Source: Nocardia sp. NBC_01327 (GTDB taxonomy: Bacteria > Actinomycetota > Actinomycetes > Mycobacteriales > Mycobacteriaceae). From it: DNA of 64,000 bases. Of the stretch, positions 33,494 through 42,644 are shown in pieces. Numbering within the stretch: the first letter of the stretch is position 1; every line of letters starts with the position of its first letter. The position numbers and the translations under genes were made by a program. The notes beneath the pieces were generated by a model that was not told the DNA's origin, searched no databases, and saw nothing but the letters and a program-made list of their open reading frames with translations. The stretch spans positions 3,534,001 through 3,598,000 of the forward strand of contig NZ_CP108383.1 in the NCBI RefSeq assembly GCF_035958815.1. Direction: 5' to 3'.

Positions 33494-34732
33494 TCAGGCG
33501 GCGGAGGGGTTTTCGAGGACGATCGCGACTCCCTGACCGGATCCGATGCAGACTCCGATCGCACCGTAGCGCGCATTGCGCTCCCGCAGTTCGGTGGCCA
33601 AGGTCAGGACGTAACGGGCGCCGGTGGCGCCGAACGGATGACCGATCGCCACCGCGCCGCCGTTCGGTGTCAGCTTCTCGTCGGGGATGACGAAACCGTC
33701 CAGCTGATTGGGCAGTTCACGCAGCACGCCCAGGGCTTGGGCGCTGAATGCCTCGTGCACCTCCCACACGTCGATCTGCTCGGGTGTCAGGCCCGCGCGC
33801 CGGATTGCCAGCGGCAGCGCCCACGCCGGGGCCAGACCCATGTACAGCGGATCGATCCCGTACACGGCGGACGACACCACCCGGGCCAGCGGTTCGACGC
33901 CGAGTTCGGCTGCCCGTTCACCCGAGGCCAGCACCAGTGCGCTGGCTCCGTCGGTCAGCGGAGTCGAGTTCGCGGCGGTCATCTGCGTCGTCCCCGGCTG
34001 CGCGGGCAGCGCCGCCAGCTTTTCGGCGGTGGTGTCGTCGCGAATGAATTCGTCGTGTTCGAACAGACGGGCGGGCGTCTTCCGCGTCCCGGCGATCTGC
34101 ACCGGCATGATTTCCTTGGCGAGCCGCCCGGAATCCCTGGCCGCCTTGGCATTTCGCTGCGTCCTGAGCGCGAAAGCGTCGATTTCCTCCCGGGTCAGCC
34201 CGTAGCGGTCGGCGACATTCTGCGCGGTCTCGATCATTCCGATGTACGCATTGCGCGCCAGCAGCGCCGGATTGGCCGGACCGCCCGCCCCCGCCCACAT
34301 GGTGTCGAGCAGGATGACCGGGCCGCGGGGGCCGAACGGGCTGTCGCCCTTCATATACGCCCAGCCCGACCGCGACATCGACTCGACGCCACAGGCGATC
34401 CCGACGCCCAGGTCTCCCGCCTTGATCGCGTGCGCGATATTGACGGTCGCACTCAGGGACGACCCGCAGAACCGGTTGATCGTCGCCCCGGCCACCGAGT
34501 CGGGGAATCCCGCCGCCAGCGCCGCCCACCGCGCGACATCACCCATACCTTCGTGAGCCGGATTGACGCAGCCCGCCACAATGTCCTCGATCTGATCGAG
34601 ACCCACCCCGACGCGCTCGCACGCACCCTTCATGGTCATCCCCAGCAGGTCGTCGGCCCGAATATGCGACAGCGAACCACCGTATCGGGCGAAGGGAGTC
34701 CGAACACCACCGAGCACAAACGCTTCCGCCAT
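33494..34732 (-). CDS. Thiolase (acetyl-CoA acyltransferase family)
   Basis: ATG at 34732 with AAGGAG upstream gives 412 residues. Active-site Cys is in NRFCGSSLSA, with the second catalytic pair GHPFGATGARY (His) and GVCIGSGQG (Cys) near the C-terminus, all as in degradative thiolases. The gene ends the reverse-strand group with the MFS importer. Together with the CoA-transferase subunits at 41 kb it provides the last two steps of a beta-ketoadipate-style pathway, cleaving a 3-oxoacyl-CoA to acetyl- or succinyl-CoA. Confidence 0.92.
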   Translation of the reverse strand: MAEAFVLGGVRTPFARYGGSLSHIRADDLLGMTMKGACERVGVGLDQIEDIVAGCVNPAHEGMGDVARWAALAAGFPDSVAGATINRFCGSSLSATVNIAHAIKAGDLGVGIACGVESMSRSGWAYMKGDSPFGPRGPVILLDTMWAGAGGPANPALLARNAYIGMIETAQNVADRYGLTREEIDAFALRTQRNAKAARDSGRLAKEIMPVQIAGTRKTPARLFEHDEFIRDDTTAEKLAALPAQPGTTQMTAANSTPLTDGASALVLASGERAAELGVEPLARVVSSAVYGIDPLYMGLAPAWALPLAIRRAGLTPEQIDVWEVHEAFSAQALGVLRELPNQLDGFVIPDEKLTPNGGAVAIGHPFGATGARYVLTLATELRERNARYGAIGVCIGSGQGVAIVLENPSAA

Positions 34733-34833
34733 CACGATCTCCTTCGACAGGGTCCTCAGGGTCTCAACGAGCGAGCCGCCGTTGCCACTTCCGATCTTGC
34801 CCCGATTCCGCGGAAATCCGTGGTTATCGACCT

Positions 34834-36054
34834 TCAGTCGTGGCGAAGCGGCTGGATCAGCGACAGCACCGCAGCGGCGAGCAGGGCGGGAATGATCAGG
34901 GCGAAGAACCCGACCCCCGAGCCGGCGAACAGCGCCGTCGCCGCACTGACGAATCCGGGACCGGCGATCGCGCCGATGCGTCCCACACCGGCGATCGTTC
35001 CGAGGGCGGTACCGCGCAGTTCGGCCGGGAACGAGCCGGCGATGAAGCTGTTCAACAGGTTCTGCGTGCCGAAAGTCCCCACTCCGGCGAGTGCTGACAT
35101 CAACAGCATCAGCCAGGTCGTGCCGACCGCGCTCAGGGCCAGCAGCGCCAGGCAGGCGCAGCCGAGACAGACGATTGTGGTGATCTTGGAATGCCCCCGG
35201 TCCGCGATCAGGGCCGCGGACACCGTTCCGGCGATTGCGCCGCCGTTGAACGCGACGGTGAATCCGAGCGCGGAGTGCAGGTCGAACCCGCGGTCCACGA
35301 GCAGGGTGGGTAGCCATACCGCGACGCCCGAAACCAGTAGCAGCACCAAGATGCTCGTGAGGGAGAACAGCACTGTCGGTCGCCACCACGGCGCCGCGCG
35401 CAGGGCGCGAAGCGGCGATCGGGGGCGCGGGGCCGTCGATGCGAGGGAGTTCGGCAGGACGAACCAGGTCACGGGGATCAGGATCAACGCCAGCATGCCG
35501 ATCAGGAACAGCGCCTGGAAGCTGTGCCGATCCAGGAGGGCGCGCCCGGCGAACGGAACGATCAGTCCGCCGATCGCGACGCCGCACTGCGCGACGCAGA
35601 TATGAAACGAACGCCGATGCGGCGGAGCGGAATCGGCGACAAAGGTGATCGTGAGGATGGTGAGGGCGCCGGTCGCGGTGCCGGTCAGCGTGAGCCCCGC
35701 GGCGAACAGCCCGAGATTCGGCGCCGATCCGCTGATCGCCATTCCGAGAGCGGCGAGCGCGAGTCCGATCAGCGTAGGTGTTCGCCTGCCCCAGGTGTCG
35801 CTGGCGCGGCCGGCGAGGATGCCGCCGATCGGCATGCCCAGTGAGAGCACGCTGCCGAGCATGCCGAGGGTGGCCTTCGTCGCGCCCCACTGTCCGGAAT
35901 CGAGCAGAGCGGGACCGGATGTCCCCAGTGCCCCCAGATCCCAGCCTTCGATGACGAGGATCGCGGTGCCGAGCGGGAGCACCCAGCGTGCGTTTCTCGC
36001 GTGGGTGCCGGTCGCGCTGGAATCGTTTATCGCCGAGGTGTTTTCGATGCTCAC
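34834..36054 (-). CDS. MFS transporter, aromatic acid:H+ symporter (AAHS)-like
   Basis: GTG at 36054 chosen because it lies 11 bases after AGAGAGG and because the open frame upstream is Arg-rich; 406 residues. Twelve helices, with the loop 2-3 motif GRASDTWGRR and a D in helix 1 (VIEGWDLGALGT) characteristic of AAHS proteins such as PcaK and BenK. It most likely imports the aromatic or organic acid substrate of the cluster. An operator-like palindrome lies upstream at 36212-36230. Confidence 0.88.
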   Translation of the reverse strand: MSIENTSAINDSSATGTHARNARWVLPLGTAILVIEGWDLGALGTSGPALLDSGQWGATKATLGMLGSVLSLGMPIGGILAGRASDTWGRRTPTLIGLALAALGMAISGSAPNLGLFAAGLTLTGTATGALTILTITFVADSAPPHRRSFHICVAQCGVAIGGLIVPFAGRALLDRHSFQALFLIGMLALILIPVTWFVLPNSLASTAPRPRSPLRALRAAPWWRPTVLFSLTSILVLLLVSGVAVWLPTLLVDRGFDLHSALGFTVAFNGGAIAGTVSAALIADRGHSKITTIVCLGCACLALLALSAVGTTWLMLLMSALAGVGTFGTQNLLNSFIAGSFPAELRGTALGTIAGVGRIGAIAGPGFVSAATALFAGSGVGFFALIIPALLAAAVLSLIQPLRHD

Positions 36055-36211
36055 GGTGAAAGGTGCCTCTCTTGCCTGACCGGCGCGCCGCTGCGTCCGA
36101 GGCCTTGGACAGGACACTCACCGTCGCCGAAAGGCTGTGTCCCCGAGATCGAAGCTGTGTCCCGCGAGATCGCAGGGGAGGGGTTCGCGACGATCGACCA
36201 TGTCGGTTGAG

Positions 36212-36230
36212 TGTTCTGTGAGACAGAACA
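36212..36230. promoter_or_regulatory. IclR-type operator candidate
   Basis: TGTTCTG-N5-CAGAACA, a 19-bp palindrome. A site of the same half-site sequence and spacing lies at 44076-44094 beside an IclR gene. Further CAGAAC half-sites occur here at 36243 and 36309. Confidence 0.7.
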
Positions 36231-36258
36231 TAGAACCTTCAGCAGAACAGTACAAGGC

Positions 36259-36288
36259 TTGACGTGGGTCGCAATATCTGTCTACTGT
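36259..36288 (+). promoter_or_regulatory. Forward promoter, TTGACG-N18-TACTGT
   Basis: -35 TTGACG at 36259-36264 and -10 TACTGT at 36283-36288 with 18-base spacing, the same hexamers and spacing as the promoter at 44131. It would read towards the DoxX gene at 36494 with a leader of about 200 bases. Confidence 0.55.
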
Positions 36289-36493
36289 CCGGTGCGTGAT
36301 CTGCTCTGCAGAACATTGCATGCCGATGCGCCCTCGCCGCGCCCACGTGAGCGGTCACGGCTGCCGAGGGCAGGCAGCGGCATACTGGTCGATCGTGGAG
36401 TCGGTGCGCGGCACTCGAACAGCCGCGCGCCCCTTCGCCGAGCCGAATTGCCCATGGCGGCAACCACATCCGTGACGAATCGAATGGAACTTC

Positions 36494-36901
36494 ATGAACC
36501 TATTGCGCACCGCGGCCCGCGTCCTGACGGGGTCGACCTATGCGGTTCTGGGCTGGGAAGCCGCACGTACGCCGGGCCAGCGCGTCGATATGGCCGCGAG
36601 CACTCTGACAGCGGTACGCAAGGTCGTTCCGCTCCCTGTCGATGACGAGCTCATCGTCCGTGGCAATGGCGCTGCTCAGGCGGCGGGCGGCGCACTGCTG
36701 GCCCTGGGAGTCCTGCCCAGGCTGTCCTCCGCTGTCCTGGTCGCGTCGCTCGTGCCGACTACCTTTGCCGGCCACGCTTTTTGGAATATCGAAGACCCGA
36801 CCGCCCGCAAACTCCAGCGGGTGCAGTTCCAGAAGAACCTCGCCATGCTCGGCGGCCTCGCGTTCGCGTATCTCGACGGACGACCCACCCCGCGAAGCTG
36901 A
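36494..36901 (+). CDS. DoxX-family membrane protein
   Basis: A 135-residue protein with DoxX layout: hydrophobic helices around LRTAARVLTGSTYAVLG, AQAAGGALLALGVLPRLSSA and AVLVASLVPTTFAGHAFW, with NIEDPTARKLQRVQFQKNLAM before the last helix, a conserved block. In the family these small proteins are thought to support redox or detoxification functions; sits in the catabolic region but its role there is unknown. Confidence 0.85.
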   Translation: MNLLRTAARVLTGSTYAVLGWEAARTPGQRVDMAASTLTAVRKVVPLPVDDELIVRGNGAAQAAGGALLALGVLPRLSSAVLVASLVPTTFAGHAFWNIEDPTARKLQRVQFQKNLAMLGGLAFAYLDGRPTPRS

Positions 36902-36913
36902 TCCGGCGATCAC

Positions 36914-36944
36914 CCGGGCACGGCTCCGTCGGGAGCCGGCCCGG
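36914..36944. terminator. Bidirectional hairpin between convergent genes
   Basis: CCGGGC-A-CGGCTCC pairs with GGAGCCG-GCCCGG around GTCG, between the DoxX gene (forward) and the monooxygenase gene (reverse). GC-rich stem, no T-run. Confidence 0.6.
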
Positions 36945-36953
36945 ATGATGCGT

Positions 36954-38519
36954 TCAATCCGCCAACTGCCTGCGAAGTTGATCGATCAGGTGCCCCAATT
37001 CGGCGGCGGTGCTTGCTGTTCCGTAAAGGTAGAAATCGGGTCTGATGATCGCGGCGATATGCCCGTGCGCACGAAGGTGCGGCAGGTAGCCGTCATCGAC
37101 GTCCGCGTAGGTGCCGGACTGCCCATCGGGGGTGAGGGGGACCACGACGGCGTCGATACTGTCGAGGAACGCCCACTGATCGTCGTCGAGCGCTACGTCC
37201 GCGACGGGGCCGTCGGTCAGGATCCGGAAGCCGGGGCCGGTGAGATCGTCGAGCAGTCCGGTGTTGCCACCGTGCCGGACCCGGTGCTGCGGTGTCAGAT
37301 GTCCGACACCGGGAGCTCGCTCGCCGTCCGGGCCACGCTGCAGTATTCCGTCGCCGAGCACCGGAGGCGCCGTGGGCGGCAGCACCCGGGCCGGATCCGC
37401 GTCTCCGGCGATCATGCGCCGATCACGTTGTGCCGCAGCGTCTTCGTCGAGAACGCAGATGACTTCCCCGAGTGCCATGGACATCTCGATGGCGTGGCGG
37501 ACGTGGGTGGAGCGTTCGGAGGTATAGCTGTCGAGCAGGTCCGGCCCCGCGGCCCCGCGCAGTACCAGGTCCAGTTTCCAGGACAGGTTGATCGCGTCCC
37601 GCAGGCCCGAGCACATGCCCTGCCCGGCGAACGGCGGCATCAGATGGGCGGCGTCGCCGGCCAGCAGGAGCCGGCCGGCGCGCCAGGTGTCGACCCATCG
37701 GGCCTGGAAGGTGTACACGGTGTGCCGTTCGATCGTGGTGTTGCCGGGATGCCGGCCCCACGGTTCGAGCAGCCGCCAGGCCGTCTCCGGGGTGTTGAGA
37801 TCGGCGACGGTCTCGTGCGGGAGTCGCAGGAATTCCCAACGGCGCCTTCCAGGTCCGCCCGACACGATGGTGGTGGGACGGGAGGGGTCGCACAGCTGCC
37901 AGTTCATCGGAGACCATTCCCGCTGCTCGTGCGGGACGGCGTCGACGATGAGCCAGTCGAAGAAGAAGCCGAGATCGGTCATCTCGGTGGACATCTGCTG
38001 CCGGACGAAGCTGTTGGCTCCGTCGGCGCCGATCACCCAGCGCGCGAGGTGCTTTCGTGACGGTGAACCGTCGACCGCCGCGGTGAGTCCGATGTGGTCG
38101 GGGTGTTCCTCGAGATCGATCACCTGGTTCCCGCGCAGGACGGTGACCGACGGGGTCGACTCGGCGGTTTTGGCGAGCACGCGTTCCAGCTCCGGCTGGG
38201 AGAAGAAGTTGGCTGTGGGCCAGCCGCTTTCGCCGATGCCGCTCCAGTCGATCCGTACCAGCGGATCACCCTGGCCATTGCGCCACTCGTAGAAGTCCGG
38301 CACCGGATCGGTGACCGCCAGCACCTCCTCGGCAATGCCCGCGGCCTGGAAGATGCGCCCGATCTCGTGATCGAAATGCACGGCCCGCGGTTTGTCGTAG
38401 GGCTGCGGCCAGCGTTCGAGCACCAGCACGTCGTGGCCCTGGCGGCCGAGCAGAATGGCGAGCAGCTGGCCGACGGGGCCGAAGCCGACGACGGCGACGT
38501 CATGAACCTTGTCCGACAT
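36954..38519 (-). CDS. FAD-dependent aromatic hydroxylase, MhpA-like
   Basis: A 521-residue class A flavoprotein monooxygenase: FAD Rossmann motif VAVVGFGPVGQLLAILLGRQ, the DG-containing segment VIGADGANSFVRQQ and the GD motif LLLAGDAAHLMPPFAGQGM. The C-terminal thioredoxin-like extension is present. Closest well-known relatives are 3-(3-hydroxyphenyl)propionate hydroxylases (MhpA). It forms the reverse-strand trio with the extradiol-type dioxygenase and the FAH hydrolase, giving hydroxylation, ring cleavage and C-C hydrolysis in that order. The exact substrate is unknown. Confidence 0.88.
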   Translation of the reverse strand: MSDKVHDVAVVGFGPVGQLLAILLGRQGHDVLVLERWPQPYDKPRAVHFDHEIGRIFQAAGIAEEVLAVTDPVPDFYEWRNGQGDPLVRIDWSGIGESGWPTANFFSQPELERVLAKTAESTPSVTVLRGNQVIDLEEHPDHIGLTAAVDGSPSRKHLARWVIGADGANSFVRQQMSTEMTDLGFFFDWLIVDAVPHEQREWSPMNWQLCDPSRPTTIVSGGPGRRRWEFLRLPHETVADLNTPETAWRLLEPWGRHPGNTTIERHTVYTFQARWVDTWRAGRLLLAGDAAHLMPPFAGQGMCSGLRDAINLSWKLDLVLRGAAGPDLLDSYTSERSTHVRHAIEMSMALGEVICVLDEDAAAQRDRRMIAGDADPARVLPPTAPPVLGDGILQRGPDGERAPGVGHLTPQHRVRHGGNTGLLDDLTGPGFRILTDGPVADVALDDDQWAFLDSIDAVVVPLTPDGQSGTYADVDDGYLPHLRAHGHIAAIIRPDFYLYGTASTAAELGHLIDQLRRQLAD

Positions 38520-38529
38520 GATCTTTTCC

Positions 38530-39453
38530 CTATTCCGCGTGGTGTGCGCCGGTCATCAACGCGGCCAGATCTTCGGGGTGCAGGAACGAGGGCGGGGGCG
38601 GCGGACCCCAATTGAACAGTCCCCGAGCGCCTTCGAGTGTCTCCGGCGTCCAGAGCTGGTCGTCGATGATGGAGTCCATATCGGAGTAGTACTCGGAGAA
38701 GTTGCCGGCCGGATCCTTCAGGTACCAGAAGAAATTCGATCCGGCATGATGTCGGCCCAACCCCCATACGTGCCGTTCAGGGTTGCCTTCGAGCATGGCG
38801 GAGGCGCCGCGGCCCACCTCGTCGATATCGTCGACCTGCCAGGAGGTGTGGTGCAGGAAGTTCACCGGCGCGTTGAGCACCAGGACGTTGTGGTGATCGG
38901 TGGAACAGCGCAGGAACGCACCGTGGCCCTTGATCTCGTCGGACACCTTGAATCCCAGTCCGTCGGTGAAGAATCGGCGAGTGGCCTCGAAATCGACCGA
39001 TCCCATCACCACGTGACCGAGCTTGCGCGGGCGCACCGGGCCCTCCCGCAGGACACCCGGGGCGCGGCTGCCCCGGCGTTCGATGCGGCCCGGCCCGTTG
39101 TACGCGGTGGCCGCCGCGGCGGGCTGCGTGAGCCGGTCCTCGATGCGCACGATGGTCCGGAATCCGGCGATCGGTTCCTCCGCCATCACCGATTCCTCGC
39201 CCCGGTACACCCGCAGATCCAGCGCGCGCAGCCGGGCGGCGACGGCGTCCAGATCGTCGGGAGTGTCTGCGCCGAGGGTGATTTCGACCAGGCGCCGGGT
39301 AGCGGCCTGCACCAGCCGCAACTGATCACCGCCGTCGCTGGTGCCCAGCCAGCCACCGGGCCCGGGGGAGAGGCCGAAATCGGTGTAGTAGTCGCGGGTC
39401 GCGATCGGTTCGGGTACGCCGATCGTGACCGATGACAGTCGGTGCAGCGCCAT
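38530..39453 (-). CDS. Extradiol ring-cleavage dioxygenase, type I (VOC fold)
   Basis: A 307-residue two-domain VOC protein. The C-terminal domain has the full iron triad: H147 in KLGHVVMG, H201/H202 in FLHHTSWQV and E254 in NFSEYYSDM, as in catechol 2,3-dioxygenase and BphC. The N-terminal domain lacks the triad, as is normal. Predicted to open a catechol-like ring made by the MhpA-like enzyme. Separated from it by only 10 bp. Confidence 0.88.
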   Translation of the reverse strand: MALHRLSSVTIGVPEPIATRDYYTDFGLSPGPGGWLGTSDGGDQLRLVQAATRRLVEITLGADTPDDLDAVAARLRALDLRVYRGEESVMAEEPIAGFRTIVRIEDRLTQPAAAATAYNGPGRIERRGSRAPGVLREGPVRPRKLGHVVMGSVDFEATRRFFTDGLGFKVSDEIKGHGAFLRCSTDHHNVLVLNAPVNFLHHTSWQVDDIDEVGRGASAMLEGNPERHVWGLGRHHAGSNFFWYLKDPAGNFSEYYSDMDSIIDDQLWTPETLEGARGLFNWGPPPPPSFLHPEDLAALMTGAHHAE

Positions 39454-39485
39454 TGCCTAGCTCCTTGCCAAAAACGTTGTGCTGA

Positions 39486-40340
39486 TTAGTTGTCGGAGAC
39501 CATCACGTGGCGCATCTCGCCGACGCCGCGCACGTAGCTCACCAATTCGTCACCGGGAGCGAGGAATCGCTGCGGGGTGCGGCCGATGCCCACACCGGCC
39601 GGGGTGCCGGTGAAGAGCACATCGCCGGGCAGCAGCGGGGTGATGGCCGACAGCCGCGCGATGAGCTCGGGCACCGGGAAGACCATGTCGGAGGTCTTGC
39701 CCTTCTGCATCTGCTCGCCATTGATCAGGCAGCCCAGTTCGAGGTCGTCGGGATTCTCGAATTCGTCCGGGGTGACCAGCAGCGGGCCGATCGGTCCGAA
39801 CCCGGGGAACGACTTGCCCATGCTGAACTGTGCCGCGGGGCCCACCGTCTGCCGGACGCGCTCGGAAAGATCCTGTCCCACAGAGATTCCCGCAATGTGA
39901 CTCCAGGCCTCGGCGGCGGCGATCCGGTATCCCGGACGGCCCACCACGACCACCAGTTCGACCTCCCAGTCCACCTTGCCGGGCGGCAGGGTGACGGTGC
40001 CGTACGGTCCGGCCAGTGAGGTCGCGAACTTGGTGAATACCGGCGGTTCCTCCGGCACGTTGAAGTTCGACTCGGCGGCATGGTCGGCGTAGTTCAGGCC
40101 GATCGCGAAGACCTGGCGCGGTTGCGGCGCCGGATTGCGGAACTCCGTGGGCGCGATATCGGCCAGTCGCGGACCGTCGGCGGTCTCGAGATCGTCGCAG
40201 AACCGGAGCAGTTCGTCCCAGCGGCCGTAGGCGTCCTGGATTCGTGTGCTGAACACGCCGCCGCTGACCTGCTCGATGTCGATCACGGCATCGGACGCGG
40301 CGACGAACTTGAGTCGATCGGAAATATTGGCGAACCGCAC
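39486..40340 (-). CDS. Fumarylacetoacetate hydrolase (FAH)-family protein
   Basis: GTG at 40340 with AGGGAG eight bases upstream gives 284 residues; the open frame further upstream is not protein-like. The FAH core shows VFAIGLNYADHAAE, the metal ligands in VDWEVELVVVVG (two Glu) and an Asp in SVGQDLSERV, plus the GTPAGVGIG loop. Acts on the beta-keto or oxo-dienoate product of ring cleavage as hydrolase, hydratase or decarboxylase. First gene of the reverse trio and close to the GntR gene. Confidence 0.86.
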   Translation of the reverse strand: MRFANISDRLKFVAASDAVIDIEQVSGGVFSTRIQDAYGRWDELLRFCDDLETADGPRLADIAPTEFRNPAPQPRQVFAIGLNYADHAAESNFNVPEEPPVFTKFATSLAGPYGTVTLPPGKVDWEVELVVVVGRPGYRIAAAEAWSHIAGISVGQDLSERVRQTVGPAAQFSMGKSFPGFGPIGPLLVTPDEFENPDDLELGCLINGEQMQKGKTSDMVFPVPELIARLSAITPLLPGDVLFTGTPAGVGIGRTPQRFLAPGDELVSYVRGVGEMRHVMVSDN

Positions 40341-40403
40341 GATGCGTACTCCCTGAAATTCGGGGGACGGAGGCTCTCCGCCCCGGTTGATGTGCACTGA
40401 ATC

Positions 40404-40415
40404 ACTTTCGAAAGT
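40404..40415. promoter_or_regulatory. GntR operator candidate, ACTTTCGAAAGT
   Basis: A perfect 12-bp palindrome in the divergent gap between the FAH-family gene (reverse) and the GntR gene (forward). The same TTTCGAAA core is found at 49407-49418 and 55994-56005, also in divergent gaps. Confidence 0.65.
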
Positions 40416-40469
40416 AGCGGGTGAGTTTCGACAATGCAATACTGTTTCGTATGGTGCTACCGTGATCGC

Positions 40470-41171
40470 ATGGCGATGAGCGGCGGAATGACTCGCACAG
40501 ACGGCGCGTACCAGGCATTGCGTGCCGATATCCTCGGCGGCCGACTGGTTCCCGGGGAACGGCTCAAGTTCCCCGACCTGTCGGAGCGGTACAGGGTGAG
40601 CGTCGGCGCCACCCGGGAAGCACTGACCCGGCTGGCCGGCGAAGGACTGGTCACGACGAAGGCGCATCAGGGCTATCTGGTGCGGCCGCTGTCGCACGAG
40701 GACCTGGCCGACCTGACCACGGCGCGTGTCGAGGTCGAGTCGCTGGTGCTGAAACTGTCGGTGCTCGAGGGTGATATGCGCTGGGAAGCGGATGCCGTTG
40801 CGGCACACCACCTGCTGGAGCGCACCCCGTTCCGGGATCCGGCCGATCCGGATCATCCCAGCGACGAGTGGTCGGCCGCGCACGCCGCCTTCCATATCGC
40901 GCTGCTGGCCGGTTGCCGCAATCGCCGGTTGCTCGACACCGCGAAGGCGCTGCGGCAGGAGGCCGAGCTGTACCTGCAGTGGTCGGTGTCCTTCGGCAAC
41001 GAGCCCGAGCGGGACCTGCCCGCCGAACACCGGGCGCTGCTCGACGCCGCGATCGCTCGCGAACCCGACCATGCCCAGGAACTACTGCGTGATCACATCG
41101 CGCACACCGCGCAGCTGTTGATCAGCTGCGCACTGGATGAACCGAATGCGGCCGAGGCCGATATCGAATAA
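40470..41171 (+). CDS. GntR-family regulator, FCD type
   Basis: A 233-residue regulator; ATGs at 40470, 40476 and 40488 are possible starts. Winged helix at about 10-70: LRADILGGRLVPGERLKFPDLS then VSVGATREALTRLAGEGLV. The C-terminal FCD domain has the His/Asp metal ligands seen in HAAFHIALLAGC. It is paralogous to the GntR protein at 55248. Next to the palindrome at 40404; it probably represses the FAH-dioxygenase-hydroxylase genes and the CoA-transferase genes. Confidence 0.88.
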   Translation: MAMSGGMTRTDGAYQALRADILGGRLVPGERLKFPDLSERYRVSVGATREALTRLAGEGLVTTKAHQGYLVRPLSHEDLADLTTARVEVESLVLKLSVLEGDMRWEADAVAAHHLLERTPFRDPADPDHPSDEWSAAHAAFHIALLAGCRNRRLLDTAKALRQEAELYLQWSVSFGNEPERDLPAEHRALLDAAIAREPDHAQELLRDHIAHTAQLLISCALDEPNAAEADIE

Positions 41172-41183
41172 GGAGATACGCAC

Positions 41184-41945
41184 GTGATGGACAAGACGGT
41201 GACCGATCCCGCGGCAGCGATTGCCGCTATCCCCTCCGGTGCGACACTCGCCGTCGGCGGATTCGGATTGTGCGGCATCCCCGAGATTCTCATCGAGGCG
41301 CTGCAGGAGTCGGGGGTCACCGATCTCGACGTGGTGTCCAACAATTGCGGCGTCGACGACTGGGGTCTGGGAAAGCTGCTGGCGGCAGGCCGGATTCGCC
41401 GGATCACCGCGTCCTACGTCGGTGAGAACAAGGAATTCGCGCGCCGGTACCTGGCCGGGGAGCTCGAAGTCGAGCTGACTCCGCAGGGCAGCCTCGCCGA
41501 ACGGCTGCGCGCGGGCGGCTGCGGCATCCCGGCGTTCTACACCCCCGCCGGCCTGGGCACGCCCGTCGCCGACGGCACGATGCCCCTGCGGTACGCCGCC
41601 GACGGATCGGTCGCCCTGCACGCACCGGCCAAGGAGCTGCGGACCTTCGACGGCCGCGACTACATCCTGGAATCCGCGATCCGAACCGACTTCGCGCTGG
41701 TGCACGCGGCCATCGGCGATCGTCACGGGAATCTCGTATTCAATGCTGCCGCAGGCAATTTCAACGCATTGTGTGCCATGGCAGGCCGAATCACCATTGC
41801 GCAGGTCGAGCGCCTGGTGGAACCGGGCGAGATCCCGCCCGGCCACGTGCACGTTCCGGGCGTCTTCGTGCAACACGTGGTGCCGGTCTCCGGCATCGAC
41901 AAGCGCATCGAGAAGTTGACCGTGCAGCAGCCGGTCGCTGTCTGA
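41184..41945 (+). CDS. 3-oxoacid CoA-transferase, subunit A
   Basis: A 253-residue protein; GTG 41184 and ATG 41187 are adjacent starts after AAGGAG. Family markers: GATLAVGGFGLCGIPEILIEAL, SNNCGVDDWGLG and GGCGIPAFYTPAGLGTPVADG. Subunit A binds CoA. It transfers CoA from succinyl-CoA to a 3-oxo acid, so that the thiolase can split it. Directly behind the GntR gene and followed by subunit B. Confidence 0.93.
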   Translation: MMDKTVTDPAAAIAAIPSGATLAVGGFGLCGIPEILIEALQESGVTDLDVVSNNCGVDDWGLGKLLAAGRIRRITASYVGENKEFARRYLAGELEVELTPQGSLAERLRAGGCGIPAFYTPAGLGTPVADGTMPLRYAADGSVALHAPAKELRTFDGRDYILESAIRTDFALVHAAIGDRHGNLVFNAAAGNFNALCAMAGRITIAQVERLVEPGEIPPGHVHVPGVFVQHVVPVSGIDKRIEKLTVQQPVAV

Positions 41946-41993
41946 CGACATCGTCGTCACCCCTTCGATTCTCCGAACAAGTGAGGAACACCC

Positions 41994-42641
41994 ATGCCCT
42001 GGACACGCCATGAGATGGCCGCTCGCGCCGCGCGCGAACTGACCGACGGCCAGTACGTCAACCTCGGCATCGGCCTGCCGACCCTGGTCCCGAACTATGT
42101 GCCGGACGACATCACCGTCATCCTGCACAGCGAGAACGGGATTCTGGGTGTGGGACCGTATCCCGTTGCCGGAGAACAGGACCCGGATCTGATCAATGCC
42201 GGAAAAGAGACTGTCACGCTACGGTCCGGTGGCAGCTACATCGACTCGGCCATGTCGTTCGGCATTATTCGGGGTGGACATCTGGACGTCGCCATCCTGG
42301 GCGCCATGCAGGTCTCGGCCGCCGGCGATCTCGCCAACTGGACCATCCCCGGCAAGATGATCAAGGGCATGGGCGGGGCGATGGATCTGGTGCACGGCGC
42401 CCGCCGCGTCATCGTCCTGACCGAGCACAGTGCCCGGGATGGCAGTCCGAAAATCGTTGAGCAGTGCACGCTTCCGCTCACCGGCGTCGGTGTGGTCCAG
42501 CGCATCATCACCGATCTCGCCGTGCTCGATGTCACCGGGACGGGCCTGCATGTTCGTGAAGTCGCGCCCGGGGTGACCATCGACGAGCTGCGTGCCAAGA
42601 CCGGTGCGCATCTGGAGATCGCGGAACTTCTGTCGGCGTGA
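41994..42641 (+). CDS. 3-oxoacid CoA-transferase, subunit B
   Basis: A 215-residue partner of the previous gene. The catalytic glutamate is in [11 protein letters not shown], with [14 protein letters not shown] at the N-terminus and [15 protein letters not shown] in the middle, all family hallmarks. It forms the covalent CoA-Glu intermediate. Starts 48 bp after subunit A. Confidence 0.94.
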   Translation: MPWTRHEMAARAARELTDGQYVNLGIGLPTLVPNYVPDDITVILHSENGILGVGPYPVAGEQDPDLINAGKETVTLRSGGSYIDSAMSFGIIRGGHLDVAILGAMQVSAAGDLANWTIPGKMIKGMGGAMDLVHGARRVIVLTEHSARDGSPKIVEQCTLPLTGVGVVQRIITDLAVLDVTGTGLHVREVAPGVTIDELRAKTGAHLEIAELLSA

Positions 42642-42644
42642 GGG

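Noticed and set aside
34733..36121. Reverse open frame extending the thiolase upstream
   Set aside because: It shadows the MFS gene in another frame; AAGGAG before the ATG at 34732 marks the real thiolase start.
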